From a virus, in the IMG/VR virus record IMGVR_UViG_3300044625_000278, positions 1 to 41,780 of that record: a stretch of DNA of 41,780 nucleotides, one strand, 5' to 3'. Position 1 is the first letter of the stretch; every line of letters starts with the position of its first letter. Of the stretch, positions 7,004-13,658 are shown piece after piece. Position numbers and translations under genes: made by a program. The notes under the pieces were generated by a model. The model made no database searches and had not been told where the DNA came from. It was given only the letters and a program-made list of their open reading frames with translations.

Positions 7004-7209
7004 TGAAGAAGGGGATTAGCCACTTTATTAAATACACATTGGTATGGATAAGCCAAAACTTGTCCATACCTTTTTGGATGGTAGGTCATGTACATCTTAG
7101 CGTAAATGTTTATAAAGACATACATGAAATACTTATGTCCTTTGGTATGAATATAATTGTAGCAGTTGGATTTATTATTGACTATAAAGAAACAAAGAAT
7201 GAAAAATAA
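7003..7209 (+). CDS. Small membrane protein, 68 aa
   Basis: Not recognised. Hydrophobic stretches at about residues 8-30 (FIKYTLVWISQNLSIPFWMV) and 42-60 (ILMSFGMNIIVAVGFII) predict two membrane segments or re-entrant helices, with a positive C-terminus. It begins at the TAATG junction with its upstream neighbour and overlaps the next gene by 11 bases. Confidence 0.55.
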   Translation: MKKGISHFIKYTLVWISQNLSIPFWMVGHVHLSVNVYKDIHEILMSFGMNIIVAVGFIIDYKETKNEK

Positions 7210-7402
7210 AGTAGGAGTATTTATATTAGCATTACTACCAATAATAATTGGAGCAATGTTGCTTTTTGGATATTTTAGATGTGTCTATAAAATGATAACA
7301 TGTAATTGGGAACCTGTTGGTAAAGCTGAGATAGTTTATACTATAGGTACATTTACTGGCTTAGGTGCCATAATTGGATATATTCCCATTGAAGATAAAT
7401 AA
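7199..7402 (+). CDS. Small two-pass membrane protein, 67 aa
   Basis: Not recognised. Two clear hydrophobic segments: VGVFILALLPIIIGAMLLFG (about 5-24) and VYTIGTFTGLGAIIGYIP (about 46-63), joined by a short loop. The ATG at 7199 gives an N-terminus MKNKVGVF typical of inner-membrane proteins; an upstream in-frame ATG at 7166 would lie deep inside the previous gene. Last gene before the structured leader at 7401. Confidence 0.6.
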   Translation: MKNKVGVFILALLPIIIGAMLLFGYFRCVYKMITCNWEPVGKAEIVYTIGTFTGLGAIIGYIPIEDK

Positions 7403-7609
7403 ATCACAAAAAAGTGTCATTTTTGGCATATTTAACCGGTTAATAACCGATTATGTAGGCTAAAACCAGCATAAATTGTGATTTTTTCACAAAAAGATGA
7501 ATTAAGACATCATTAGAAAGGATAAGGGGTAAAAATTACCACATATGTTGAACATAAATGTAAACCTATAAGCTTACAAAACAGTTGAAAATTTAAACTT
7601 GTAGGCTTA
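7401..7609 (+). promoter_or_regulatory. Structured non-coding leader with nested inverted repeats
   Basis: The 220 bases at 7403-7622 hold no credible gene but several symmetric elements. AAATCACAA (7401-7409) pairs with TTGTGATTT (7476-7484), followed by a T-run, which could end the upstream operon. Inside that loop lies CGGTTA-A-TAACCG (7437-7449). Further down TAAGCTTACAA (7569-7579) pairs with TTGTAGGCTTA (7599-7609), and CCTATAAG (7565-7572) can instead pair with CTTGTAGG (7598-7605), so two exclusive folds exist. An A-rich stretch follows directly before the next start codon. Terminator, promoter region, regulatory RNA and origin are all possible. Confidence 0.5.
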
Positions 7610-7622
7610 AATAAAAAAAACA

Positions 7623-7790
7623 ATGAGTGAACCAGAAACAGGATGGGTAAGTGCTCTTATTAAGTGTGACTTATGTGGTTATGAGTCATTGTCAGTACAT
7701 CATGAGTCATGTGATAAGCTTGAGTGTGTTAACTGTGGGCGCATGTCTCACTATGAAGTTTTAGAATATTATACAAATGAAGAACTATGA
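7623..7790 (+). CDS. Small zinc-ribbon protein, 55 aa
   Basis: A short ORF with MSEPETGW at its N-terminus, then CDLCGY (Cys15, Cys18) and CVNCGR (Cys35, Cys38) separated by 16 residues: two CxxC knuckles as in treble-clef or rubredoxin-like zinc ribbons. Its role is unknown; such small zinc proteins in phages often modify host transcription or other host enzymes, which is inference. The ATG is preceded by an A-rich leader (AAAAAAAACA) typical of starts here, and the stop overlaps the next start (ATGA). Confidence 0.7.
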   Translation: MSEPETGWVSALIKCDLCGYESLSVHHESCDKLECVNCGRMSHYEVLEYYTNEEL

Positions 7791-7909
7791 AACTAAACAG
7801 AGAAGACCGTAGAGAAGAGATGGCTGGTATTGGCACGATGGTACTATTAATTTTTGTTACTATATGTGCAATTGGTGCTACTTTACAAGTAATTTTTAAT
7901 TTATTTTAG
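7787..7909 (+). CDS. Tiny single-pass membrane protein, 40 aa
   Basis: A charged N-terminus (MKLNREDRREE) is followed by one membrane helix (GTMVLLIFVTICAIGATLQV, about residues 16-35). It is coupled to the zinc-ribbon gene by an ATGA overlap and followed after one base by another tiny membrane protein. Not recognised. Confidence 0.55.
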   Translation: MKLNREDRREEMAGIGTMVLLIFVTICAIGATLQVIFNLF

Positions 7910-7910
7910 T

Positions 7911-8000
7911 ATGGAAAATTATCCAAAATGGGTAAACAATCTTGTTTACTTTTTAGCAGGCATTGGCTTCGGTCATTTATTATTTAACTTTATATTCTAA
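7911..8000 (+). CDS. Tiny single-pass membrane protein, 29 aa
   Basis: MENYPKWVNN is followed by one hydrophobic helix (LVYFLAGIGFGHLLFNFIF). The start lies one base after the preceding stop, and the stop three bases before the next start, so the spacing fits a real gene despite the very short length. No family recognised. Confidence 0.45.
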   Translation: MENYPKWVNNLVYFLAGIGFGHLLFNFIF

Positions 8001-8003
8001 GTT

Positions 8004-8189
8004 ATGCCGGATATGTCAATGTGTAAAGGAACAGATTGTCCATTAAAAGACACATGTTATAGGTATAAGGCTATAGCAAGTGAATTTAGACAGTCATACT
8101 TCTTTGATCTACCTTACAATAAAGAAGAAGAGAAATGTGATTATTATTGGCCAACTAAAATATTAGAAAATGGGAAAGATAATTCTTGA
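8004..8189 (+). CDS. Small cysteine-rich protein, 61 aa
   Basis: Not assigned a function. Four cysteines are arranged as MCKGTDCPLKDTCYRY (Cys7, Cys12, Cys18) plus a late KCDYYW, a pattern seen in small phage proteins that probably bind zinc or an iron-sulfur cluster; this is a pattern judgement. No membrane segment. It overlaps the next gene by 20 bases. Confidence 0.65.
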   Translation: MPDMSMCKGTDCPLKDTCYRYKAIASEFRQSYFFDLPYNKEEEKCDYYWPTKILENGKDNS

Positions 8190-8406
8190 GTTTGATTCTA
8201 TTGAAGAAAAGGAAGATGCAAGAGATGCATTAGATGGTCCTAGATGGAAACTAGTTGTTTGGGATATTGACCAAAAACTACGTGAGATAACCAAATATGG
8301 TTATGTTGACAAGAAAGAAGCTACTGATCAAGAAAGAGATTTAGCTGATAGACTTAGAAAAGAATTAAGAGAAATATTAGCAGACTATAATTTAAATCTA
8401 GAATAG
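8170..8406 (+). CDS. Hypothetical protein, 78 aa
   Basis: Function unknown. Compact alpha/beta pattern: strand KIILEFDS, helix KEDARDALDG, strand WKLVVWDIDQKLREITKYG, then a helix ending RKELREILADYNLNLE. The DALDGPRWKLVVWDIDQKLR segment looks like a small conserved phage family, but I can name no member. It is translationally coupled to the cysteine-rich gene upstream through a 20-base overlap. Confidence 0.65.
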   Translation: MGKIILEFDSIEEKEDARDALDGPRWKLVVWDIDQKLREITKYGYVDKKEATDQERDLADRLRKELREILADYNLNLE

Positions 8407-8407
8407 T

Positions 8408-8587
8408 ATGAATGTAAACAAGAAAGACTACAGAATTGTAGAAGTACAAGATGGTTATCAAACCAAGTATGCAGTAAAGAAAAGATTCTTATGGTTCTTT
8501 TGGAAGACTGTTAAGAATAATGCAGGATTTGATATTGAGTATACCTCAAGAAGAGCTGCACAATCTTACATTAACTTTCTAAAGTGA
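8408..8587 (+). CDS. Small basic protein, 59 aa
   Basis: Starts one base after the preceding stop (TAGT-ATG). Beta-hairpin-like N-terminus (DYRIVEVQDGYQTKYAVKKR) with aromatic residues (FLWFFWK at about 27-33) and a final helix (RRAAQSYINFLK). The layout resembles small proteins that carry a query sequence plus one helix, but no family is recognised. It is the last of the small-gene run before the radical SAM gene. Confidence 0.6.
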   Translation: MNVNKKDYRIVEVQDGYQTKYAVKKRFLWFFWKTVKNNAGFDIEYTSRRAAQSYINFLK

Positions 8588-8630
8588 TAATTTCTACATG
8601 TGTTAGGAAAGTACAGCGGATTAAGAGATT

Positions 8631-9500
8631 ATGAGTGTTGTAGAAAAAGTCACTAGAAAGAGTATGATTATTAGACCAAGTGGGAGGAGCACTGATTACA
8701 TTGCTCCTTCTTTTGGTCATGGCTGTTTGTATAACTGTACTTACTGTTATATGAAGAGACATAAGCCGGAAGGATTAACTGTAGCTAAGAATACTATGGA
8801 TATCCTGACAGAAATTAATTCCCATGCATTCTTTGCAGATGTAGAGAAACCAAATCAGACTGGAGATTATATTACATATGATATCAGTTGTAATGAGGAC
8901 TTTGCTCTACATGCTAAGTATCATGATTGGAGAACAATCTTTAAGTTCTTTAGAGATCATCCACTTGCTATGGGTTCATTTGCTACTAAGCATGTAAATA
9001 AAGAACTATTGGCATTTAACCCTGAAGGTAAAGTTAGAATTAGATTTAGTCTGATACCCTATGAGTTATACAAGCATCTTGAACCTAATACAAGTACTAT
9101 TCACGAGAGACTTTTAGCTATACCACAGTTTTTAAATGCTGGTTATGAAGTTCATTTGAACTTTAGTCCTGTTATTGTACATGATAATTGGTTACAGCAT
9201 TATATGAGTTTGTTTAACAATGTAGATAGAATAGCCAAAACACATGGCTGGGCTAATGATAGAGTTAAAGCTGAGGTAATCTTTTTAACTCATAATGAAG
9301 AGAAGCATAGATATAATGTAGAGCACAAGTTGCCAGGTGAAGAGTTTCTTTGGACACCTAAAATACAAGAAGGTAAGATATCTCAGTATGGTGGTAGAAA
9401 TGTAAGATATGAGCATAATAGAAAGTCAGACTACATTAAACAGTTTATTCAAATACATGATAGTATAATACCTTGGAATACCATCAGATATATCTTTTAA
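8631..9500 (+). CDS. Radical SAM protein, spore photoproduct lyase-like
   Basis: The N-terminal part holds GCLYNCTYCYM with Cys32, Cys36 and Cys39, the CX3CX2C motif that binds the 4Fe-4S cluster and S-adenosylmethionine. The surrounding sequence (APSFGHGCLYNCTYCYMKRH) and later regions (RFSLIPY; VHLNFSPVIVHDNW) are like the spore photoproduct lyase group, which repairs thymine dimers without light. At 289 residues it is slightly shorter than Bacillus SPL. Family membership is fairly clear; that it repairs UV lesions is inference, since SPL-like proteins have varied substrates. The next gene starts one base after its stop. Confidence 0.8.
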   Translation: MSVVEKVTRKSMIIRPSGRSTDYIAPSFGHGCLYNCTYCYMKRHKPEGLTVAKNTMDILTEINSHAFFADVEKPNQTGDYITYDISCNEDFALHAKYHDWRTIFKFFRDHPLAMGSFATKHVNKELLAFNPEGKVRIRFSLIPYELYKHLEPNTSTIHERLLAIPQFLNAGYEVHLNFSPVIVHDNWLQHYMSLFNNVDRIAKTHGWANDRVKAEVIFLTHNEEKHRYNVEHKLPGEEFLWTPKIQEGKISQYGGRNVRYEHNRKSDYIKQFIQIHDSIIPWNTIRYIF

Positions 9501-9501
9501 A

Positions 9502-9921
9502 ATGGAAAAGAAAATAACACATGAAATGCTGGAATTATCAGCACAGATTGCAAAAGAGCACTATGAATTAACAGAGAGTGTAGATAGAAACTTAAACTAC
9601 CTATGGTATATGTATCATAAGGGTAGTAAAGTTGGGACATTCCGTCCTTTTGTATATATGGCAGAATTACAACTGCTAAAGAGAATGGGCTACATTAATG
9701 ATGATGAAATTAAAAACATGATTAGAATGTTAGAATCATCTGATGAAGAGAACCTGCATATGGTTACTCTATCAATTAAGAGCTTCAGAAATTTAAGAAT
9801 TCTAGAACACGGTGAATACAGTAAAGTAAGTCAAGTCTATTGGAAAATTGCTAAAGACTACCCTCATGAAATACTAAATCATGAAGTATTTATGCAGACT
9901 ATGTCACCAGCAAACAATTAA
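9502..9921 (+). CDS. Hypothetical helical protein with SSDxEN repeat motif, 139 aa
   Basis: Not recognised as a named family. Fully helical. Residues about 70-91 (NMIRMLESSDEENLHMVTLS) contain the motif L/MxSSDxEN followed by a helix, which recurs in two other proteins of this window (genes at 18925 and 21703) and resembles a HEAT-like repeat unit. Such units bind protein or nucleic acid. The gene follows the radical SAM gene after one base and is followed by another small gene after 3 bases. Confidence 0.65.
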   Translation: MEKKITHEMLELSAQIAKEHYELTESVDRNLNYLWYMYHKGSKVGTFRPFVYMAELQLLKRMGYINDDEIKNMIRMLESSDEENLHMVTLSIKSFRNLRILEHGEYSKVSQVYWKIAKDYPHEILNHEVFMQTMSPANN

Positions 9922-9924
9922 GAT

Positions 9925-10179
9925 ATGACAGAACAACAATTAATAGACCTTGGATTTAACAAGGTAGAAGTTAAAGACTCAGAAAGTCAGAATGGTTATG
10001 ATTATTTTTTCTACACATTAGATGTCTTTAATAACTTGACTCTTATGTCAGTAGACAGTGATCAAGTGAAAGAAGAAAATTGGTACGTGTATAATTTAGA
10101 TTGGCCTGATCAGTTTAAACTTCAGACAAAGGATCAAGTTCTTCAATTCCTTCATTCTGTAGGTCACTCTTTTTCATGA
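9925..10179 (+). CDS. Hypothetical protein, 84 aa
   Basis: Not recognised. Small alpha/beta protein with a helix at the start (EQQLIDLGFNKVEV), strands rich in aromatic residues (YDYFFYTLDV; LTLMSVDSDQ; WYVYNLDW) and a final helix. Last gene of this plus-strand run. Its last 65 bases overlap the 3' end of the minus-strand gene at 10115, an unusual convergent overlap in which both frames appear genuine. Confidence 0.65.
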   Translation: MTEQQLIDLGFNKVEVKDSESQNGYDYFFYTLDVFNNLTLMSVDSDQVKEENWYVYNLDWPDQFKLQTKDQVLQFLHSVGHSFS

Positions 10180-10426
10180 GTTTAGCTTTTTCAGATAGCA
10201 TTGCAGATAGAATAAGAATAGAACCTGATTCCCAAGCTTCATCTATTTCTTTAGATAGCAGATCAAATGGCATAGTAGTTTTTAGTATTTCTCCTGTACG
10301 GAGATGTATTTTACTACCAGCATCTGGATTTCTTGGATTAACAAAAGATATTCTTGTTATGTGAGTAACATTAAGATGCTCAATGTATGGGCCATCTTCA
10401 TCTTTAAATTCAATTGGTAGAAACAT
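10115..10426 (-). CDS. Hypothetical protein, 103 aa
   Basis: Not recognised. Beta-rich first half (EDGPYIEHLNVTHITRISFV; GSKIHLRTGEILKTTMPFD) and a helical second half. It resembles small proteins with an SH3-like or PilZ-like fold, without any decisive motif. Downstream partner of the metallophosphoesterase gene: the two share one base (stop/start junction at 10426). Together they form a minus-strand island within plus-strand genes. Confidence 0.65.
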   Translation of the reverse strand: MFLPIEFKDEDGPYIEHLNVTHITRISFVNPRNPDAGSKIHLRTGEILKTTMPFDLLSKEIDEAWESGSILILSAMLSEKAKLMKKSDLQNEGIEELDPLSEV

Positions 10427-11454
10427 CAGACTATTTGGTTACCTTCTATTTTGTAATTGCTAACTTGTACTAAGTTACCATTTCTTTTTAGAATAGCAAA
10501 CCCATGATTCCATTCATTTATTTCTAAATATTCTGGAGTGAGTTCACATAAACAACCAAGGCTATATCCACGGATAGTTGTAGAGTCATCAGGACCATAT
10601 ACTCTTTGTGAGCTAGAACTTGTTTTGTGAAAGTGATTTATAAGACAATTAGTCTTTAATCTCATTAGAGCAGTGCGGGCTGGTACTACACCACCTGCAC
10701 CAGGGATCTTGTCTCCATGTTCTATAAGGAAATCACCAAAGACAACTTTAGATCTAAATGGAATATATTGTACACCATATTCAGCTACATGTAGTAGTAC
10801 ATCTAGTCTGAATTCATCCATGTCTAATAGTTCTGATGCCTTAACTCTAAGGTATCTTTCAAATCTATTCTCATGGTTACCTGGGATAAAGTAAATAGGA
10901 ATACCAGGGAATCTGGATCTGCAGTAATCTAAGAATTGTCTACCTGCTTCTATTTCCTGTTTGAAGTGAACCATTCTTGGGTCTTTCTCATGGAAAGAGA
11001 GTTGGTAAAAGTCTAACATGTCACCGTTGATAAGTAGAGATTCTATGTTTTGCTTTTCCATTTCATCAAATGCTGCTTCTATAGCATCATTATCTTGATA
11101 TGGTATATGAAGGTCACCAATAACTCCTACTGAGTTGCAACCTGATGGGAATATAAAAGTATCACGCTTAGTTGCATAAGACTCTGGTAGAAATTTTTCT
11201 TTCATATTTATTTCAACTTTAAGTTCTTTTTGAAATTGTTTATTATGTAAGCTTTTTCTATGTGCTTTGCCATATTGACCTCTATAGTATCTTACTTTAC
11301 CATAGACAGATTCAAGTGAATTAAGAACAGGATTTTCAGAATATATTTTTCTGGCTAGAGTTTTTGAAGGAGCTTCTGGGAATCTTTCTAGGTAATCTAA
11401 TACTATCTGAGTATCTTTACTTATCTGATTATTATTTCCGGGAATTCTATCCAT
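10426..11454 (-). CDS. Calcineurin-like metallophosphoesterase with N-terminal HTH-like region
   Basis: The phosphoesterase motifs appear in order: GDLH (113-116), NGDMLD (143-148), GNHENR (192-197), HGD (246-248) and NHFH (273-276), which together bind two metal ions. Substrate is unknown; the family includes nucleases (Mre11/SbcD), phosphatases and cyclic-nucleotide hydrolases. Residues 1-65 (TQIVLDYLERFPEAPSKTLA, then a region with SVYGKVRYYRGQYGKAHRK) resemble a winged HTH, so the enzyme may bind DNA. It begins 30 bases from the divergent plus-strand gene at 11485, an AT-rich gap that must hold both promoters if both are expressed on their own. Confidence 0.82.
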   Translation of the reverse strand: MDRIPGNNNQISKDTQIVLDYLERFPEAPSKTLARKIYSENPVLNSLESVYGKVRYYRGQYGKAHRKSLHNKQFQKELKVEINMKEKFLPESYATKRDTFIFPSGCNSVGVIGDLHIPYQDNDAIEAAFDEMEKQNIESLLINGDMLDFYQLSFHEKDPRMVHFKQEIEAGRQFLDYCRSRFPGIPIYFIPGNHENRFERYLRVKASELLDMDEFRLDVLLHVAEYGVQYIPFRSKVVFGDFLIEHGDKIPGAGGVVPARTALMRLKTNCLINHFHKTSSSSQRVYGPDDSTTIRGYSLGCLCELTPEYLEINEWNHGFAILKRNGNLVQVSNYKIEGNQIV

Positions 11455-11484
11455 ATCTATTAATAATATACAAAAAATCAGCTT

Positions 11485-11859
11485 ATGTTTACTACTAAAT
11501 TAGTTAAACGCGGAGGTAAGTTAGTTTATCCTGATGATAAATCCAAATTAAATTTTCAGATCTTTATTGATAAACTGGCTGATGGACAGCAGGTTGAAGT
11601 CTTTATGGGCTTAACTTCTGACAATGCCTCATTAGCTCAGATTGCTAAAGTGCATGCATGTATACGTACATTAGCACAAGAATCTGGCTATACTTTTGAT
11701 GAAATGAAAAGAATTATTAAGACCCATGCTGGTCTTTGTTATGATGCAGGAGATGCAGAGATTTGTAAATCTTTTGCTGACTGCAGTAAAATGGAATTGG
11801 CTCTAGCAATAGAGTCCTGTGTAGAAATAGGAAGAGACTTTAATCTTAATCTTGCTTAG
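11485..11859 (+). CDS. Hypothetical protein, 124 aa, possibly NinB-like
   Basis: Helical protein after an N-terminal strand region. Residues about 50-120 (QIAKVHACIRTLAQESGYTF, then DEMKRIIKTHAGLCYDAG and KSFADCSKMELALAIESC) resemble, by order of helices and the KSF...ELxxAIE pattern, NinB-like single-strand DNA-binding recombination proteins of phages. This is a weak match from memory of the pattern, so the name is not given as a symbol. It is divergent from the phosphoesterase operon, and its last 14 bases overlap the minus-strand gene at 11846. Confidence 0.6.
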   Translation: MFTTKLVKRGGKLVYPDDKSKLNFQIFIDKLADGQQVEVFMGLTSDNASLAQIAKVHACIRTLAQESGYTFDEMKRIIKTHAGLCYDAGDAEICKSFADCSKMELALAIESCVEIGRDFNLNLA

Positions 11860-12157
11860 GTTCAACATAACCTTCATCACCTGGTTGAAGAACTTCTTTT
11901 TCTTCATATTGATCAGTTGCTTTAGCTTGTGTTTCAATTTCTGCAAGTAATAAGGCAACTGTATAAAAAGATCTTTGAAGATCATCTAAATCAGCATAAG
12001 GCTTATTCATGATTTCTGTAAAATATTCATCATTTTGTTTTTGACCAATTTGCTGAAATAAATAAAATGATAGAGCTTTAGCCATCATGTAATAATTCTT
12101 ATTTACATTAATACTGATAGTTGCATCAGATTTGATTTCTTTTATTTTAATAGCCAT
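11846..12157 (-). CDS. Hypothetical protein, 103 aa
   Basis: Not recognised. Short N-terminal strand (AIKIKEIKSDATISINV), then helices (YYMMAKALSFYLFQQIG; DLQRSFYTVALLLAEIETQ) and an acidic C-terminal tail (EEKEVLQPGDEGYVEPKQD). The ATG at 12157 gives a good N-terminus (MAIKIKEI); an upstream in-frame ATG at 12178 would extend into the 30-base divergent gap. It is a single-gene minus-strand unit, convergent with the gene at 11485 (14-base overlap) and divergent from the uracil-DNA glycosylase gene. Confidence 0.65.
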   Translation of the reverse strand: MAIKIKEIKSDATISINVNKNYYMMAKALSFYLFQQIGQKQNDEYFTEIMNKPYADLDDLQRSFYTVALLLAEIETQAKATDQYEEKEVLQPGDEGYVEPKQD

Positions 12158-12190
12158 TATATTATACTTTTTTAACAAATATACATGATT

Positions 12191-12895
12191 ATGACTAATA
12201 TATTAGACTGCAATGATTATAAACAAAAAATATTTAATAAACTTGAACCTAGTGGTTGGGGCAGAGTTCTTAAACCTTTTATATTTAGTTTAGAGTTTGA
12301 AAAGATTCTTACTGACTTATATAATCTTTCAAACAGTGGTAAAAGATTTACTCCTGTATTGAAAGATGTGTTTAGAGCCTTTGAGGAATGTCCTTATGAT
12401 GAACTTAAAGTAGTCATAGTTGGACAAGATCCTTATCCCACAATTGGTGTAGCAGATGGTATTGCATTTAGTTGTAGTAAATCTGAGAAAGAACAACCTT
12501 CTCTAAGATTTATTCTTGATGAAGTTGAGAAACTATACCCTGACGGGTATAAAAGACCCTTAGACCTATCAAAATGGTCCCGACAGGGTATACTTATGCT
12601 AAATACAGCTCTTACAACTGAAGTAGGTAAGATTGGTAAGCATTATGAAATCTGGGCTCCGTTTGTAGCTTATGTGTTTGATTATCTAAAGAACTTTCAT
12701 CCAGGACTAGTTTATGTCTATATGGGTAAAAAATCTCAAGAGTGGGCAGACATGTGTGGAGAAAATTGTACTAAATTTATTGTCTCACATCCGGCAAGTG
12801 CTGTATACAATGGTAGCAAATGGGATTCTAAAGGTGTCTTTGGAGAAGTTCGGGATACTGTACAGCATTTGTATAACTATAAAATCATTTGGTAA
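12191..12895 (+). CDS. ung: Uracil-DNA glycosylase, family 1-like
   Basis: The water-activating loop VGQDPYP (about residues 77-83 from this start; the family has GQDPYH), the uracil-pocket segment DGIAFS, the segment LMLNTALT and the DNA-intercalation loop SHPASAVYNG (family HPSPLS) are all present in the right order, and the length of 234 residues is typical. It removes uracil from DNA and starts base excision repair. The loop variant HPASAVY is unusual but keeps the catalytic His. It argues against a genome in which uracil replaces thymine. Start chosen at the second of two close ATGs (12185, 12191), in the ATTATG context. The next gene overlaps by one base (TAATG). Confidence 0.9.
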   Translation: MTNILDCNDYKQKIFNKLEPSGWGRVLKPFIFSLEFEKILTDLYNLSNSGKRFTPVLKDVFRAFEECPYDELKVVIVGQDPYPTIGVADGIAFSCSKSEKEQPSLRFILDEVEKLYPDGYKRPLDLSKWSRQGILMLNTALTTEVGKIGKHYEIWAPFVAYVFDYLKNFHPGLVYVYMGKKSQEWADMCGENCTKFIVSHPASAVYNGSKWDSKGVFGEVRDTVQHLYNYKIIW

Positions 12896-13482
12896 TGGAA
12901 GAAATCTTTTTTAAGATAAGTAAGATGGGTTTAACACCTAACATGTTTTATGTTTTATATTGCATGCATAATAAAATTGTTCCTGATAAATCTATTAACA
13001 CATCTCTTGAAGTAGCCAAATTATTATCAGGTAATTACCTTACAGAATCCTTGGAATTGTCAGGGAATAGCCTTAAATTTATACAGGAAATTGATGGCTT
13101 CTTCAAGAAATCTAAGAAGAAAACTTCTAAGAATCTAATGGGGGATGACTTCCTAGACAATATTAAACTTTACAATGAATTGTTTCCAAAAGGTAAATTA
13201 CCTAGTGGTGTACCTGCAAGAGTAAATGTTAAGGGTCTTGAGAATGCTTTTAGATGGTTTTTTGAGAACTTTAGCTATTCATGGGATACTGTGTTAAAAG
13301 CTACTGATAAGTATGTAGATGAATATTCTATGAATAGATACAACTACATGAGAAACTCTCAATACTTTGTTAGAAAACAGAACACAGATAAAACCTGGGA
13401 TTCAACTCTAGCAACTTATTGTGATATGATTGAAGCAGATGATTATGAAGAACCAAACTATTTTAAAGAACACATTGTATGA
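12895..13482 (+). CDS. Hypothetical protein, 195 aa; possible replication accessory protein
   Basis: Function unknown. The N-terminal part is helical (MEEIFFKISKMGLTPNMFYV, then an HTH-like arrangement to about residue 60). A basic linker (KKSKKKTSKN, about 67-80) leads to a helical C-terminal domain with many aromatic residues (AFRWFFENFSYSWDTV; YVDEYSMNRYNYMRNSQYFV). This plan, with an N-terminal winged-helix-like part and a C-terminal helical domain, is shared by phage replication initiators and helicase loaders; its position two genes before the DnaB-like helicase fits but does not prove that. ATG at 12895 overlaps the previous stop as TAATG. Confidence 0.6.
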   Translation: MEEIFFKISKMGLTPNMFYVLYCMHNKIVPDKSINTSLEVAKLLSGNYLTESLELSGNSLKFIQEIDGFFKKSKKKTSKNLMGDDFLDNIKLYNELFPKGKLPSGVPARVNVKGLENAFRWFFENFSYSWDTVLKATDKYVDEYSMNRYNYMRNSQYFVRKQNTDKTWDSTLATYCDMIEADDYEEPNYFKEHIV

Positions 13483-13649
13483 TTAAAACCAAATTGTTTT
13501 TCATTGCATTAATAGGAAGCCTTGTTTCCTGGTTATTAGTTTATACTCTTCTTGTAGAGATGAACTTTGTACAATTTCTAGCAATTGAATTTATAGTGGG
13601 TTTATCTCACTACATCTATAATGATGTAAAAAGTAAGCTAACAACTTAA
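13479..13649 (+). CDS. Small two-pass membrane protein, 56 aa
   Basis: Two hydrophobic segments: LFFIALIGSLVSWLLVYTLL (about 6-25) and a second around 29-44 (NFVQFLAIEFIVGLSHYI). Its ATG overlaps the preceding stop (ATGA) and the stop lies 9 bases before the helicase gene. No family recognised. It interrupts the replication genes without disturbing their spacing, so it is likely translated with them. Confidence 0.6.
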   Translation: MIKTKLFFIALIGSLVSWLLVYTLLVEMNFVQFLAIEFIVGLSHYIYNDVKSKLTT

Positions 13650-13658
13650 TCCAAATGT

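Noticed and set aside
10176-10364. 62-codon plus-strand frame behind the gene at 9925
   Set aside because: It lies wholly opposite the minus-strand gene at 10115-10426, whose protein looks genuine, and its composition (Ser/Arg/Ile-rich, no pattern) is that of an antisense shadow.
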